Below are positions 18,217 to 26,119 of a stretch of 64,000 bases of DNA, piece after piece. How positions within the stretch are numbered: the stretch's first letter is position 1; each line of letters starts with the position of its first letter. A model generated the notes under the pieces. That model made no database searches. It was not told where the DNA came from and was given only the letters and a program-made list of their open reading frames with translations. Source of the stretch: Butyricicoccus pullicaecorum (lineage in GTDB: Bacteria; Bacillota; Clostridia; Oscillospirales; Butyricicoccaceae). Location: assembly GCA_018365995.1 (NCBI GenBank), contig JAGZIY010000011.1, positions 5,978 through 69,977 of the forward strand, read 5' to 3'. The position numbers and the translations under genes were made by a program.

Positions 18217-18266
18217 GCTAATAGCAGCAATATCTATATTATAGCTTATTCATTATGCTAAAAGCA
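18217..18266. promoter_or_regulatory. Candidate operator pair for the XRE regulators
   Basis: GCTAATAGC (18217-18225) and TGCTAAAAGCA (18256-18266) are near-identical short palindromes 40 bp apart, just before the gene at 18299 and between the divergent XRE genes. This is the usual layout of XRE-family auto-operators. Binding is not shown. Confidence 0.45.
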
Positions 18267-18298
18267 ATAGTTATAATACAATTGTTGGAGGTGAGGCG

Positions 18299-18631
18299 GT
18301 GAAGGAATTATCTTTAGAGCAAGTCGGCAAGCGGTTACGGCGAGTTCGCTCACAACTGGAAATGACACGGGAACAGTTTGCGGAGCAAGTCGGCATATCA
18401 CCTCAATTCCTTGCTGAAATTGAAAACGGGAAAAAAGGAATGTCAGCTGAAACACTGTTCAAAATTTGCAATCGGTTTGACTTGTCAGCCGATTATCTTC
18501 TTTTGGGCAAAACTTCTTTCGCACAGCTATCCAATCCCGTCCAAAAAGCATTAAGCGGTTTTTCAGAGCCGTACATTGAGTTGACCGAAGAAATCATTCG
18601 GGCAATAGAAAAGGTGGCAACCGCAAAATAA
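18299..18631 (+). CDS. XRE-family regulator (110 aa)
   Basis: N-terminal XRE helix-turn-helix (about 8-65; MTREQFAEQVGISPQFLAEI) and a short C-terminal region, the usual size of stand-alone HTH_3 regulators on mobile elements. The start is a GTG at 18299 with GGAGG 7 nt upstream. It is divergent from the zinc-ribbon cluster and ends in its own terminator. It probably controls itself and possibly the divergent XRE gene. Confidence 0.9.
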   Translation: MKELSLEQVGKRLRRVRSQLEMTREQFAEQVGISPQFLAEIENGKKGMSAETLFKICNRFDLSADYLLLGKTSFAQLSNPVQKALSGFSEPYIELTEEIIRAIEKVATAK

Positions 18632-18650
18632 GCGGTCACCACCTTTTTTT
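18613..18650 (+). terminator. Intrinsic terminator of the XRE gene
   Basis: GGTGG..ACCGC pairs with GCGGT..CCACC, followed by seven T. The left arm overlaps the last codons of the gene. Confidence 0.85.
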
Positions 18651-18700
18651 ATTATAGTTAACTTCATATAACTAATTTCTATTGACCAAAGAAAAGTAAT

Positions 18701-18748
18701 AATCCGAACCCATCTCCTAGCAGAAATAAGTTCGGATTTACTTTTTTT
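18701..18748 (-). terminator. Terminator of tRNA-Leu(UAG)
   Basis: Perfect 9-bp arms AATCCGAAC and GTTCGGATT with a 20-nt loop; on the minus strand it follows the tRNA and leads into a T-rich tail. Confidence 0.6.
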
Positions 18749-18830
18749 GGTGCGGGTGACAGGACTTGAACCTGCACGTCAAAAACACCAGAACCTAAAT
18801 CTGGCGCGTCTGCCATTCCGCCACACCCGC
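18748..18830 (-). tRNA. tRNA-Leu (anticodon UAG)
   Basis: 83 nt including an encoded CCA. Acceptor arms GCGGGTG and CACCCGC pair fully; the anticodon stem CCAGA/TCTGG encloses TTTAGGT with anticodon TAG; a long class II variable arm and the GGTTCAAGTCC T-loop are present. It reads CUA-type Leu codons. Its 3' end faces the accessory segment at 15-18.7 kb. Confidence 0.96.
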
Positions 18831-18841
18831 GTTGCTTATCT

Positions 18842-18870
18842 ATTATACGATATCACAGGTCATTTGTCCA
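18842..18870 (-). promoter_or_regulatory. Promoter of tRNA-Leu(UAG)
   Basis: Minus strand TGGACA, 17 bp, TATAAT, with the -10 ending 12 nt before the mature tRNA. Confidence 0.8.
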
Positions 18871-18913
18871 GCCCAAAATACAAAATACATCTTACTTTTT
18901 GACGGTGCATTGC

Positions 18914-18942
18914 TTGCAATGACACCATGCGCACGGTATACT
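18914..18942 (+). promoter_or_regulatory. Promoter of the nitroreductase-sirtuin operon
   Basis: TTGCAA, 17 bp, TATACT, 33 nt upstream of the nitroreductase ATG. Confidence 0.65.
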
Positions 18943-18975
18943 GTAAGTAGCATTGTTTTCAGGAGGGTCTATTCA

Positions 18976-19497
18976 ATGAACGAAGTATTATCTGTCATTC
19001 ATGCACGTCGCTCCACCCGTGCATTCACCAGCCAGCAGATCAGCCGGCAAGACCTCGAAACCATTTTGGAGGCTGGTCAATGGGCACCCACCGGTATGGG
19101 CAAGCAGCTTTGGCATTTTTCTGCCATTCACAACGCAGACAAATGTCTTGCACTCGCGCGTGCCGTGGCACAGGCAGACAACCGCGGTTCGAATTACAAT
19201 TTTTATGGTGCGCCCTGTCATATTATCGTTTCCTACCAGCGCGATGAAATCCACGCATTTCCAGATGGTTCAGCCGCCATTCAAACCATGCTGCTTGCAG
19301 CCCAGTCACTCGGCATTGCAACCTGCTGGATCAACCAGCTGCGACCTTTGACCGATGACCCCTCCATCCGTCCTCTGCTGACACAATATGGTATTCCGGA
19401 AGATTATATTGTCATCGGTTCGATTGCACTGGGCTATGCAGAAACCGAAACAAAGCCACAGCCGCGCAAGGCGCATACGATTACCATCATCGAATAG
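18976..19497 (+). CDS. Nitroreductase-family flavoprotein
   Basis: 173 residues of the FMN-dependent nitroreductase fold: ARRSTRAFTSQQIS (FMN-phosphate-binding Arg/Ser region), AGQWAPTGMGKQLWHF, and a late GYAETETKPQPRK. Such enzymes reduce nitro compounds, quinones or flavins with NAD(P)H in the cytoplasm; substrate not predictable. The ATG at 18976 follows CAGGAGGG. It is co-directional with and 16 nt before the sirtuin gene; a shared link to NAD(H) turnover is possible but unproven. Confidence 0.92.
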   Translation: MNEVLSVIHARRSTRAFTSQQISRQDLETILEAGQWAPTGMGKQLWHFSAIHNADKCLALARAVAQADNRGSNYNFYGAPCHIIVSYQRDEIHAFPDGSAAIQTMLLAAQSLGIATCWINQLRPLTDDPSIRPLLTQYGIPEDYIVIGSIALGYAETETKPQPRKAHTITIIE

Positions 19498-19513
19498 TGA
19501 GGTGTTTGTCATC

Positions 19514-20233
19514 ATGCAGCAGCAAATCGACCAGCTCAACACATGGCTTGAGGCTTCAGATAACATTGTTTTCTTTGGCGGCGCGGGCGTATCCACTGAA
19601 AGCGGGATTCCTGACTTCCGCTCGGTAGATGGACTCTACCACCAAAAATATAAATTCCCACCGGAAACTATCTTATCTCACACCTTCTTCATGGCACAGA
19701 CAGAAGAATTCTTCCGTTTTTATCGTGACAAGATGCTCTATCTGCAAGCACAGCCCAATGCAGCACACCGAAAGCTGGCAGAATGGGAGCGTCAGGGAAA
19801 GCTGCGTGCAATCATCACCCAAAACATTGATGGTCTGCACCAAAAGGCAGGTGCACAAAAGGTGTTGGAGCTGCATGGCAGTGTACTGCGCAACCACTGC
19901 ATGCGCTGCCACAAGCCCTATCCGGTGCAGGAAATCGCAGAGGATACCAGTGTTCCGCATTGTACCTGCGGCGGTATCATCAAGCCCGATGTAGTACTCT
20001 ATGAAGAAAGCCTCAATACCCATACGCTGCAAGAAAGCATCGGATATATCCAAAATGCAGATATCCTCATTGTGGGAGGCACTTCACTCGCCGTATATCC
20101 TGCCGCCGGACTTTTGGACTACTATACCGGAAACAAGCTAGTGCTGATTAACAAAACGCCGACCCCAGCCGACCGTCTGGCAAATCTTGTAATACAAGGC
20201 GCAATCGGAGAAGTATTTTCTCAATTATCCTAA
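19514..20233 (+). CDS. cobB: NAD-dependent protein deacylase, sirtuin family
   Basis: 239 residues. Sirtuin motifs: GGAGVSTESGIPDFRS (about 22-37), ITQNIDGLHQKAG (catalytic His follows in VLELHGS), zinc site CMRC...CTCGG, and GTSLAVYPAAG. It removes acetyl or acyl groups from lysine with NAD+. The start is ATG 19514 with a weak AGTGAGG site. It is the second gene of a two-gene operon with the nitroreductase, and is followed 78 nt later by a structured 3' element. Confidence 0.95.
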   Translation: MQQQIDQLNTWLEASDNIVFFGGAGVSTESGIPDFRSVDGLYHQKYKFPPETILSHTFFMAQTEEFFRFYRDKMLYLQAQPNAAHRKLAEWERQGKLRAIITQNIDGLHQKAGAQKVLELHGSVLRNHCMRCHKPYPVQEIAEDTSVPHCTCGGIIKPDVVLYEESLNTHTLQESIGYIQNADILIVGGTSLAVYPAAGLLDYYTGNKLVLINKTPTPADRLANLVIQGAIGEVFSQLS

Positions 20234-20310
20234 GAGGAGTCTGTCAAAAAACCATGTCCCCGGCGTGTATCCAATTTGGTAAAAAGCCTCGGTATATTTT
20301 TTACACGACC

Positions 20311-20400
20311 AAATGCCCGAAACCGCGCATGAGTGCGGCTTCGGGTATTCTTCGTCCCACATATTTTGTGCAGCATACACGTCGAAAAACCACAGTTTTT
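20311..20400 (+). repeat. Structured 3' element, copy 1
   Basis: A hairpin (ATGCCCGAA ... TTCGGGTAT) followed by ATTCTTCGT and, about 40 nt on, AAAAACCACAG. A related element lies at 36451-36537 on the opposite strand. Both follow the stop of a gene in the same sense, and the stem pair C-G here is A-T in the other copy, a compensatory change. Confidence 0.55.
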
Positions 20401-20437
20401 CAATAATCTCACCCAAGCCGAAATGGTTTGGGCTTTT

Positions 20438-21874
20438 TTATAAATTTTTCAAAATTTCGCACAGCATGGAAACAAATGGCACAATGGTATCCAGTTTCCA
20501 TCGCTCTTTGGGCGAATGACAACCCTCAATTTCCATTCCTATACAAATACATTCCATGTCCGGATTTTTCTCCAAAAGAAAGGAAGGCTCCAATCCGACA
20601 TGCTGTACGGTAATTTCCGGCTTTTGCCCCGTCACCTGCGCGAAAGCTGAGGCAGCGGTCTGGCACAGGTGTCCCTGCTCCTGACTGGGCCATGCCGGAT
20701 ACCGGCTGACCACCGTTCCCTCAAACCCGCACATACCTGCCACTGCCCTATGACTGGTTTGGAGCGCTTTTTCTGCTTCCAAATCCATACAACGAATCAT
20801 AGCATCTAGATGCAGAGTGCCATCTGCTTCATACACATGCCCCAGATTGGAGGAATCTGCCACGACATGCGGCATGGTGGGATACATAGCATATACCCCA
20901 TCTGCAAATCCGCCCAGCACGGTCAAAAGTCCACTTGCGACATCTCCATTCCACACCTTTTGGGGGATTGCGATTTGCTCAACCGTAAGCCGTCCTTCGG
21001 GTTCCCGCAGCTGCCAGCGCGCTTTGATTGGCTGCACAAGCTGCTCTATGACCTCCTGCACCGGCGCAATGGTCAATATTTCTGCTGTACAACGATATGG
21101 GATTGCATTGCAGGCACTGCCGCCCGCAAAGTGTGCAAGTGCAAACGGAGATTCCATGCGCAGTTCGCGCAGGATTTCTCCCATCAATATGACAGCGTTT
21201 TCATGCGGACGCCCTATATCAAAGCCAGAATGTCCCCCACAAAAGCCCTCTAAGGTCAGGCGATATGCCCGCCCGTTGGGCAGTGCCGGTGCGTCGGCAA
21301 AGGTCAGCGCACGGGTAAACTGCTCGCGCACGCCGCTTGCCGAACCGATTACAATGCGTCCCCACCGGAATCCATCTGTGTTGATGAGATACCGCACACC
21401 AGCAACACTCTTCGGGTCAAGCGCCTGTGCACCCAGCAGTCCAATTTCCTCCTCCACCGTGAAAATCAGGCGCATCGGCGGGCGATTCGCGAAATGCTCT
21501 GCAATCCAGAGCATCACCGCTACTCCAGCACCACAATCTGCACCCAGAGAGGATTTTCCTGCTGTACACAGCCATCCATCACGCTCGATGGGGGCAATGG
21601 AATCCCGCGCCGGTACATATCCTTCCTGTCCCACAGCACACACCATGTCCAGATGTGCCTGCATCGCAGTCATAGCTTCTGTCTCACGTCCAGACGCGGC
21701 GGGCAAATCACATATCACATTGCCCTGTGTATCCTGCCAAGGTCGCCAGCCAGCATCTGATAAGCGTTTTATCAGCTCTTGTGCTAACGCCTGCTCCCCT
21801 TTGGGTGGATGCGGTACCCTGCACAGCCACTCAAAATTTTTCCGCACTTGCTGCTCTATCTCATAAGCTTTCAT
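20438..21874 (-). CDS. pepD: Aminoacyl-histidine dipeptidase (PepD, M20 family)
   Basis: 478-residue metallopeptidase that hydrolyses Xaa-His dipeptides such as carnosine and other small peptides. Visible M20C features: PHPPKGE near the N-terminus, MQAHLDMVCAVG (zinc His/Asp), GKSSLGADCGAGVAVML, FTVEEEIGLLGAQ (catalytic Glu pair), and GFCGGHSGFDIGR. Length is normal for the family. It starts at ATG 21874 and is preceded by the terminator of the Gfo/Idh gene, so it is transcribed separately. Confidence 0.93.
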   Translation of the reverse strand: MKAYEIEQQVRKNFEWLCRVPHPPKGEQALAQELIKRLSDAGWRPWQDTQGNVICDLPAASGRETEAMTAMQAHLDMVCAVGQEGYVPARDSIAPIERDGWLCTAGKSSLGADCGAGVAVMLWIAEHFANRPPMRLIFTVEEEIGLLGAQALDPKSVAGVRYLINTDGFRWGRIVIGSASGVREQFTRALTFADAPALPNGRAYRLTLEGFCGGHSGFDIGRPHENAVILMGEILRELRMESPFALAHFAGGSACNAIPYRCTAEILTIAPVQEVIEQLVQPIKARWQLREPEGRLTVEQIAIPQKVWNGDVASGLLTVLGGFADGVYAMYPTMPHVVADSSNLGHVYEADGTLHLDAMIRCMDLEAEKALQTSHRAVAGMCGFEGTVVSRYPAWPSQEQGHLCQTAASAFAQVTGQKPEITVQHVGLEPSFLLEKNPDMECICIGMEIEGCHSPKERWKLDTIVPFVSMLCEILKNL

Positions 21875-21921
21875 ATAGGATCTCCCGTGTTTCTGTTTTT
21901 CTCCAGCATATCATATTCCGT

Positions 21922-21960
21922 GCAAAAAAGCAAAACCGACTGGATAGCCAGCCGGTTTTG
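21922..21960 (-). terminator. Terminator of the Gfo/Idh dehydrogenase gene
   Basis: CAAAACCG...CGGTTTTG hairpin with an inner CTGG/CCAG pairing, followed on the minus strand by GCTTTTTT. Confidence 0.8.
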
Positions 21961-22010
21961 CCCGTCGCCATATCGTATATGGCATCGTTTTAGAAAAGAG
22001 AGATCGGATA

Positions 22011-23027
22011 TTAGCCGATTTTCACAATTTTACCTGTTTTCCATGCCTCGGTCGTTGCATAACCAATTGCAGTGGACTTGGTACCGTCATATACATTGAC
22101 ACCCGGCTGCTTGCCCTCACATACGCAGTCTACAAACTCCTGCATTTCGAGCAGATATGCCTCATCAAAGCGCTCCGGGAATGAGCCAACGCACTCGGTT
22201 ACTGCGCCATTGACATTATAAATCATTGCCTGATTCTTTTCCGGAATCGCAGAAATACGGATACTTCCCTCTGTACCAACGATTTCGGTTTCTACATGAT
22301 AGCCATGCGGTGCAGTGCGTCCTACATGTACAAAGCCCATCGCACCGTTTTCAAACTTATAGCATGCCATTGCAGTCTCATCGTCTCCAACCTCCTGGAA
22401 CTCCGGATGCTTAAAGGTGCAGCCTTGTGCATAAACCTCAGTTGCTTCGCAGCCCAAGAACCAACGCATCAGGTCGATATCATGAATTGCCATATCGAGG
22501 AAAATACCGCCCGAGGTTGCTGCAAACTTGATGGCACCATCTACCATAGCCTCCGGATCGATACCGGTTGCCTTCACGAGATATGGAGTACCGATTGCAC
22601 CCTCCTCGATTTTCTTCTTTGCATAGGCATAGGACTTGTCATAGCGGCGCATGAAGCCCAGCATAAAGGTAAGTTCCGGATGGCGCTCGACAGCACGCTC
22701 TGCCTGTTTGCACTGCTCCACATCCACGCCCAACGGCTTATCTGTGAACACATGCTTGCCTGCGTCCAGTGCAGCTTCGATCTGCCAGCAATGCTCTGAG
22801 GAAGTTGTAACGATTGCCACAGCATCAATATCTGCCTTTTCCAGCATTTCACGGAAATCCGCATATACATCTGTCACACCGAGATGACTCTTTGCATATT
22901 CAAGTTCTTCCGGCACGATTGAGCAGGCTGCTGTCAGCTCTGCATTTGGAATTTTATACGCAATATTGTTTGCATGTACTCTGCCCAGACGTCCCAAACC
23001 AGCGACACCAATTTTGATTTTCTTCAT
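22011..23027 (-). CDS. Gfo/Idh/MocA dehydrogenase, inositol 2-dehydrogenase-like
   Basis: 338 residues. Rossmann start KIGVAGLGRLGRVHANN (about 4-20), the family EKP-type motif as FTDKPLG (catalytic Lys), and a C-terminal GFO_IDH fold with TSGGIFLDMAIHDIDLMRW carrying the usual Asp and His. It is closest in pattern to myo-inositol 2-dehydrogenase (IolG), an NAD-dependent cyclitol or sugar dehydrogenase. The ATG at 23027 has AGGAGG 10 nt upstream. It is divergent from a LacI regulator at 23333 that probably controls it. Confidence 0.88.
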   Translation of the reverse strand: MKKIKIGVAGLGRLGRVHANNIAYKIPNAELTAACSIVPEELEYAKSHLGVTDVYADFREMLEKADIDAVAIVTTSSEHCWQIEAALDAGKHVFTDKPLGVDVEQCKQAERAVERHPELTFMLGFMRRYDKSYAYAKKKIEEGAIGTPYLVKATGIDPEAMVDGAIKFAATSGGIFLDMAIHDIDLMRWFLGCEATEVYAQGCTFKHPEFQEVGDDETAMACYKFENGAMGFVHVGRTAPHGYHVETEIVGTEGSIRISAIPEKNQAMIYNVNGAVTECVGSFPERFDEAYLLEMQEFVDCVCEGKQPGVNVYDGTKSTAIGYATTEAWKTGKIVKIG

Positions 23028-23332
23028 TGTAAAATGCCTCCTGTGATCTTGCATTATATTTTAGGCAATACCGTACAATATGACCGGATTGCCGTCTGAA
23101 AACACAATTTTTCTCTGTTCTTATTCTATTCTACCGCGCCAAAATACCACTGTCAACGGCTCTCGTTATCTTCGTGAAACATGCCTTTTTTGCCCTACAT
23201 TTTTCGTTTGATGCGACGAGAGAATGTGCATGGTGATACCCCATTTCGCTGTGCCTTGTGACAAAGTGGATTGTATGCTATACTAGGGGTGTAAAAAACC
23301 AAAAATCCAATTGCCCTTCGGGAGGTATTTTT
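23028..23332. other. Divergent promoter region, dehydrogenase/LacI
   Basis: 305 nt. On the minus strand a TATAAT -10 for the dehydrogenase lies at 23053-23058; the LacI promoter is at 23256-23284. I see no clear LacI-type palindrome here. Confidence 0.5.
23256..23284 (+). promoter_or_regulatory. Promoter of the LacI-family gene
   Basis: TTGTGA, 17 bp, TATACT, 48 nt before the ATG at 23333. Confidence 0.7.
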
Positions 23333-24352
23333 ATGGCTTCCAACAAGCCAACGATTCGTTCTATCGCTGCCGCTGCCGGTGTCTCACGCGGCACAGTCGA
23401 CCGTGTCATCAACAACCGGGCACATGTCAGTCCGGAGGTACGGGCACGTGTACAGCGCATTGCACGTGAACTCGGTTATCACATGCCCTTTGGAGAAAGC
23501 ACAGGGGCATCCCTGCGCATTGGTGTGATTGTTCCGCAATGGGAGGTACCCTATTTCACCGAGCAAACCCGTCATGGAATCGGACAGGCAACAAGGCTGC
23601 TCGGCAGCCGTGAAGTCCGACTAATTGTAGAAGAACTGCATAGCCGTTCTACGGACGAATATGTCAAATGCTGTGAGGCACTGTGCAGGCAAGGCATACA
23701 CGGACTTGTCCTCAATGCGCCGGACAATTTGATTATGCAAACACAAATTGCACAGATTGTAGAAAAAGGGATTCCGGTTACGACCTACAACAGCGATCTT
23801 CCCCAATCTCCCCGCCTGTGCTTTGTCGGGCAGAATCAAATCCAGTGCGGGCGCATTGCCGGAGGGTTGATGCACCTCGCCATCAACGGACAGGGAAACC
23901 TTCTCATCATCACTGGTAATATGGAATTTCACCGCCGCCGTGTCGATGGCTTTTGCAGCCGTTTCACCGAACTTGGCTATACACCTGACCGGTTCGAAAT
24001 CATTGAATGTTATGAGCGGTACGATTTGACCTGTGATACCGTTGCACGTTATCTCCACGAACACCCACATACGACCGGCATCTATATGAGCACCGAGAGC
24101 GTGCTTGGCTGTATGGACGGCATCCATAAATCCCATATTCAGCGTCCCGTACACGTCATTGCCAATGATTTGACCCCACTCAACCGTAAGCTGCTGCGTG
24201 CAGGCTCACTGGATTTTGTATTGCAGCAGGAATTTTCTGCGCAGGTCTATGAAGCCATCATGGCACTCTACGATTTTCTCATGCACGACCGCAAGCCGCG
24301 CAGTCAAATCAAATATGTTTCTACCAGTGTTATCACACCCGAAATGGTGTAA
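23333..24352 (+). CDS. LacI-family sugar-responsive regulator
   Basis: 339 residues. N-terminal LacI HTH (TIRSIAAAAGVSRGTVDRVI, about 7-26) and hinge, then a periplasmic-binding-protein-like ligand domain (about 60-335). It starts at ATG 23333 with GGGAGG upstream; an in-frame GTG/ATG further upstream overlaps the promoter. It is divergent from a Gfo/Idh dehydrogenase gene, so an inositol or rare sugar ligand is likely. Its HTH resembles that of the LacI protein at 44482-45495 (STVDKVI...NR..VS), another regulator next to a Gfo/Idh gene. Confidence 0.92.
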   Translation: MASNKPTIRSIAAAAGVSRGTVDRVINNRAHVSPEVRARVQRIARELGYHMPFGESTGASLRIGVIVPQWEVPYFTEQTRHGIGQATRLLGSREVRLIVEELHSRSTDEYVKCCEALCRQGIHGLVLNAPDNLIMQTQIAQIVEKGIPVTTYNSDLPQSPRLCFVGQNQIQCGRIAGGLMHLAINGQGNLLIITGNMEFHRRRVDGFCSRFTELGYTPDRFEIIECYERYDLTCDTVARYLHEHPHTTGIYMSTESVLGCMDGIHKSHIQRPVHVIANDLTPLNRKLLRAGSLDFVLQQEFSAQVYEAIMALYDFLMHDRKPRSQIKYVSTSVITPEMV

Positions 24353-24456
24353 AGCTGTCTCGCAATGCTCTCGTCTCATGAAAGCAGTAAAAATTTGATT
24401 TGCATAGACTGCCACTCCGTTATTTCTCCAATATATTAAGAAAACTTACTGATACT

Positions 24457-24499
24457 CTACGATGCGTAGGTTGTTTGCTGCCTGAGAAAATGTTATCTT
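24457..24499 (+). promoter_or_regulatory. Promoter and palindrome of the XRE-desulfoferrodoxin gene
   Basis: TTGTTT (24471-24476), 17 bp, TATCTT (24494-24499). Just upstream is CTACGATGCGTAG (24457-24469), a short palindrome and possible auto-operator. Confidence 0.5.
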
Positions 24500-24525
24500 A
24501 GATATGCAAAGGAGAGATTTATAAA

Positions 24526-25110
24526 ATGAATAATTATATTACCGGTGCTGCAATCAGAGCACTACGAGAAAAAAATCACCTGACACAACAACAGCTGGCT
24601 GAGAAACTATGTGTCAGTGATAAGGCGATCTCAAAATGGGAAACGGGAAAAGGTTTTCCTGATATCTCATTGATTGAGCCTTTAGCGAATGTGTTACGGG
24701 TATCTATCCCTGAACTGTTGTCTGGAGAACAAATCATCAATGCCAATCGTTCGGCAAATATGTTGAAATCCAATCTTTATGTCTGCCCCATTTGCGGAAA
24801 TATCTTTCACTCTACCGGCTCGGCAATGGTTTCATGCTGCGGCGTTACACTGCCCCCCTTAGAGGCAGAGCAGGCTGACGAGGAACATCAAATAAAATGC
24901 GAAAATATCGAAGATGAAGTTTTCGTATCCATGCAGCACCCCATGACGAAAGAACATTATATTTCGTTCGTGGCATATTGCACTGGAGAAAGATTTGAAT
25001 CTGTAAAACTCTATCCAGAAAGCAATATCGAAGTACGCTTTTTCAGTCGTGGACATGGGATACTGTATTGGTACTGCAATCATCACGGGCTGTTTCAGAA
25101 ACGAATTTAA
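24526..25110 (+). CDS. XRE regulator fused to a desulfoferrodoxin (superoxide reductase-like) domain
   Basis: 194 residues. An XRE helix-turn-helix (about 7-65, LTQQQLAEKLCVSDKAISKW) is joined to a desulforedoxin-like iron centre (CPICGN ... CCG, about 87-106) and a superoxide reductase domain (about 120-192). All expected SOR iron ligands are visible: EEHQ (Glu/His), QHPMT (His), EHYISF (His), YCNHHG (Cys and His). Known of the family: 2Fe-SORs reduce superoxide. Inferred: a one-component regulator that senses superoxide or redox state through iron. Ribosome site AAAGGAGAG. No target gene is obvious nearby. Confidence 0.85.
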   Translation: MNNYITGAAIRALREKNHLTQQQLAEKLCVSDKAISKWETGKGFPDISLIEPLANVLRVSIPELLSGEQIINANRSANMLKSNLYVCPICGNIFHSTGSAMVSCCGVTLPPLEAEQADEEHQIKCENIEDEVFVSMQHPMTKEHYISFVAYCTGERFESVKLYPESNIEVRFFSRGHGILYWYCNHHGLFQKRI

Positions 25111-25302
25111 CTTGGAACATTCCCGCCGAAAATTGCTCATGTGCGGTAAAGCAACACACAAGAATTTGATGGACAACTACCCTTACTATTCCTAACATCA
25201 AAGGAAAATGAATCAATTTCTGAAAGCCCGTATGATAAAATAAGATTATGAACAAATCGGAAGTTGTGGAAGTGATTATTCCATTTGAGTAGGAGGATGT
25301 GA

Positions 25303-25653
25303 ATGTACGACGATTTATATTGTAAGGTGTTTATTGATACTAATTTAAGTTATGAAGAACTGTTTTCAAGAATAATGAATTATGTTGATGGAAAAAAAGA
25401 GTCCTTTAGTTATGTTGTTGCAGACTGGTGTGATATGTTTATTCAAAAGAATAAAGAATATAATGTTGAGCAATATATATTGGATTCTACCGATTTTGTA
25501 TATTGGAAGTATTACTTAGATATAGAACCACAAAATATTGATGAATGCCAATATATAAAAAAAATTGCAAATCTGCTTAGCTATTTAAGAGAATATTGTA
25601 AAGGCGTGGTTATCGCATGTAATTTTGAAGATGAGGTAAATGGTATGATGTAA
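25303..25653 (+). CDS. AT-rich orphan protein, immunity-protein-like
   Basis: 116 acidic residues, rich in Tyr, Asp and Ile, without TM or signal (MYDDLYCKVFIDTNLSYEEL; DFVYWKYYLDIEP; late ACNFEDE). The pattern resembles small immunity proteins of polymorphic toxin systems, but I cannot name a family. A strong AGGAGG precedes the ATG. Base composition is clearly more AT-rich than its neighbours, which points to recent transfer. No toxin gene lies next to it in this window, so it would be an orphan immunity gene. Confidence 0.7.
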   Translation: MYDDLYCKVFIDTNLSYEELFSRIMNYVDGKKESFSYVVADWCDMFIQKNKEYNVEQYILDSTDFVYWKYYLDIEPQNIDECQYIKKIANLLSYLREYCKGVVIACNFEDEVNGMM

Positions 25654-26119
25654 AAAGTGCAAACAGTTATTTTTAAAAATTATGTCTCCACCTAAGGACA
25701 TCTGAAATCAAAATTTAGAAATACTTTGGGATATAGTTATTAATAAATTGATAATTACTAATATTTGATATTTACACAATTCCAGTTTATCGAACGGATA
25801 ACAAATCCAGCCAAGCCAGCGGGCGGCAAGTAAATGGGCTTTCGCCCACCGTTGACAGTCCCGTCTGTTCTTGCAGGCAGATAATCAAGGGGCGACAGCA
25901 TTTTGCTGTCGCCCCACATTATTATTCAAAATTGCGTGACTAAGGAAGCCTATAAAGCACATATTTCTGTCAAATTGTCATGCGTCACGCTGTTTGTCCA
26001 CAAGATTTTAATGCTGCAGCGGATACCAGAAAAGCATTGTTCTTGGATTTTAAGATTCTTCATCTGCTTTGCCCCAAGGATAACATCACAAAACCATTTT
26101 GGGAATACGCTGTCTTTCT
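25654..26119. other. Gene-free region with likely mobile-element debris
   Basis: 466 nt. The first 120 nt are AT-rich like the preceding gene. From about 25800 the composition changes abruptly to GC-rich (GCCAGCGGGCGGCAAG and a GGGCTTTCGCCCA hairpin), which suggests a junction with an inserted element. A strong hairpin sits at 25889-25915. No gene is supported. Confidence 0.5.
25889..25915 (-). terminator. Strong hairpin downstream of trkH
   Basis: 12-bp perfect arms GGGGCGACAGCA and TGCTGTCGCCCC with a 3-nt loop. The tail is only modestly T-rich on either strand. It probably terminates the potassium transporter transcript. Confidence 0.6.

Noticed and set aside
20225..20416. Short overlapping minus-strand frames (60-63 residues)
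   Set aside because: They lie across the structured 3' element and have no ribosome site.
20817..21866. 349-residue frame antisense to pepD
   Set aside because: A shadow frame in a coding region; low-complexity Ser/Cys/Pro content and no start signals.
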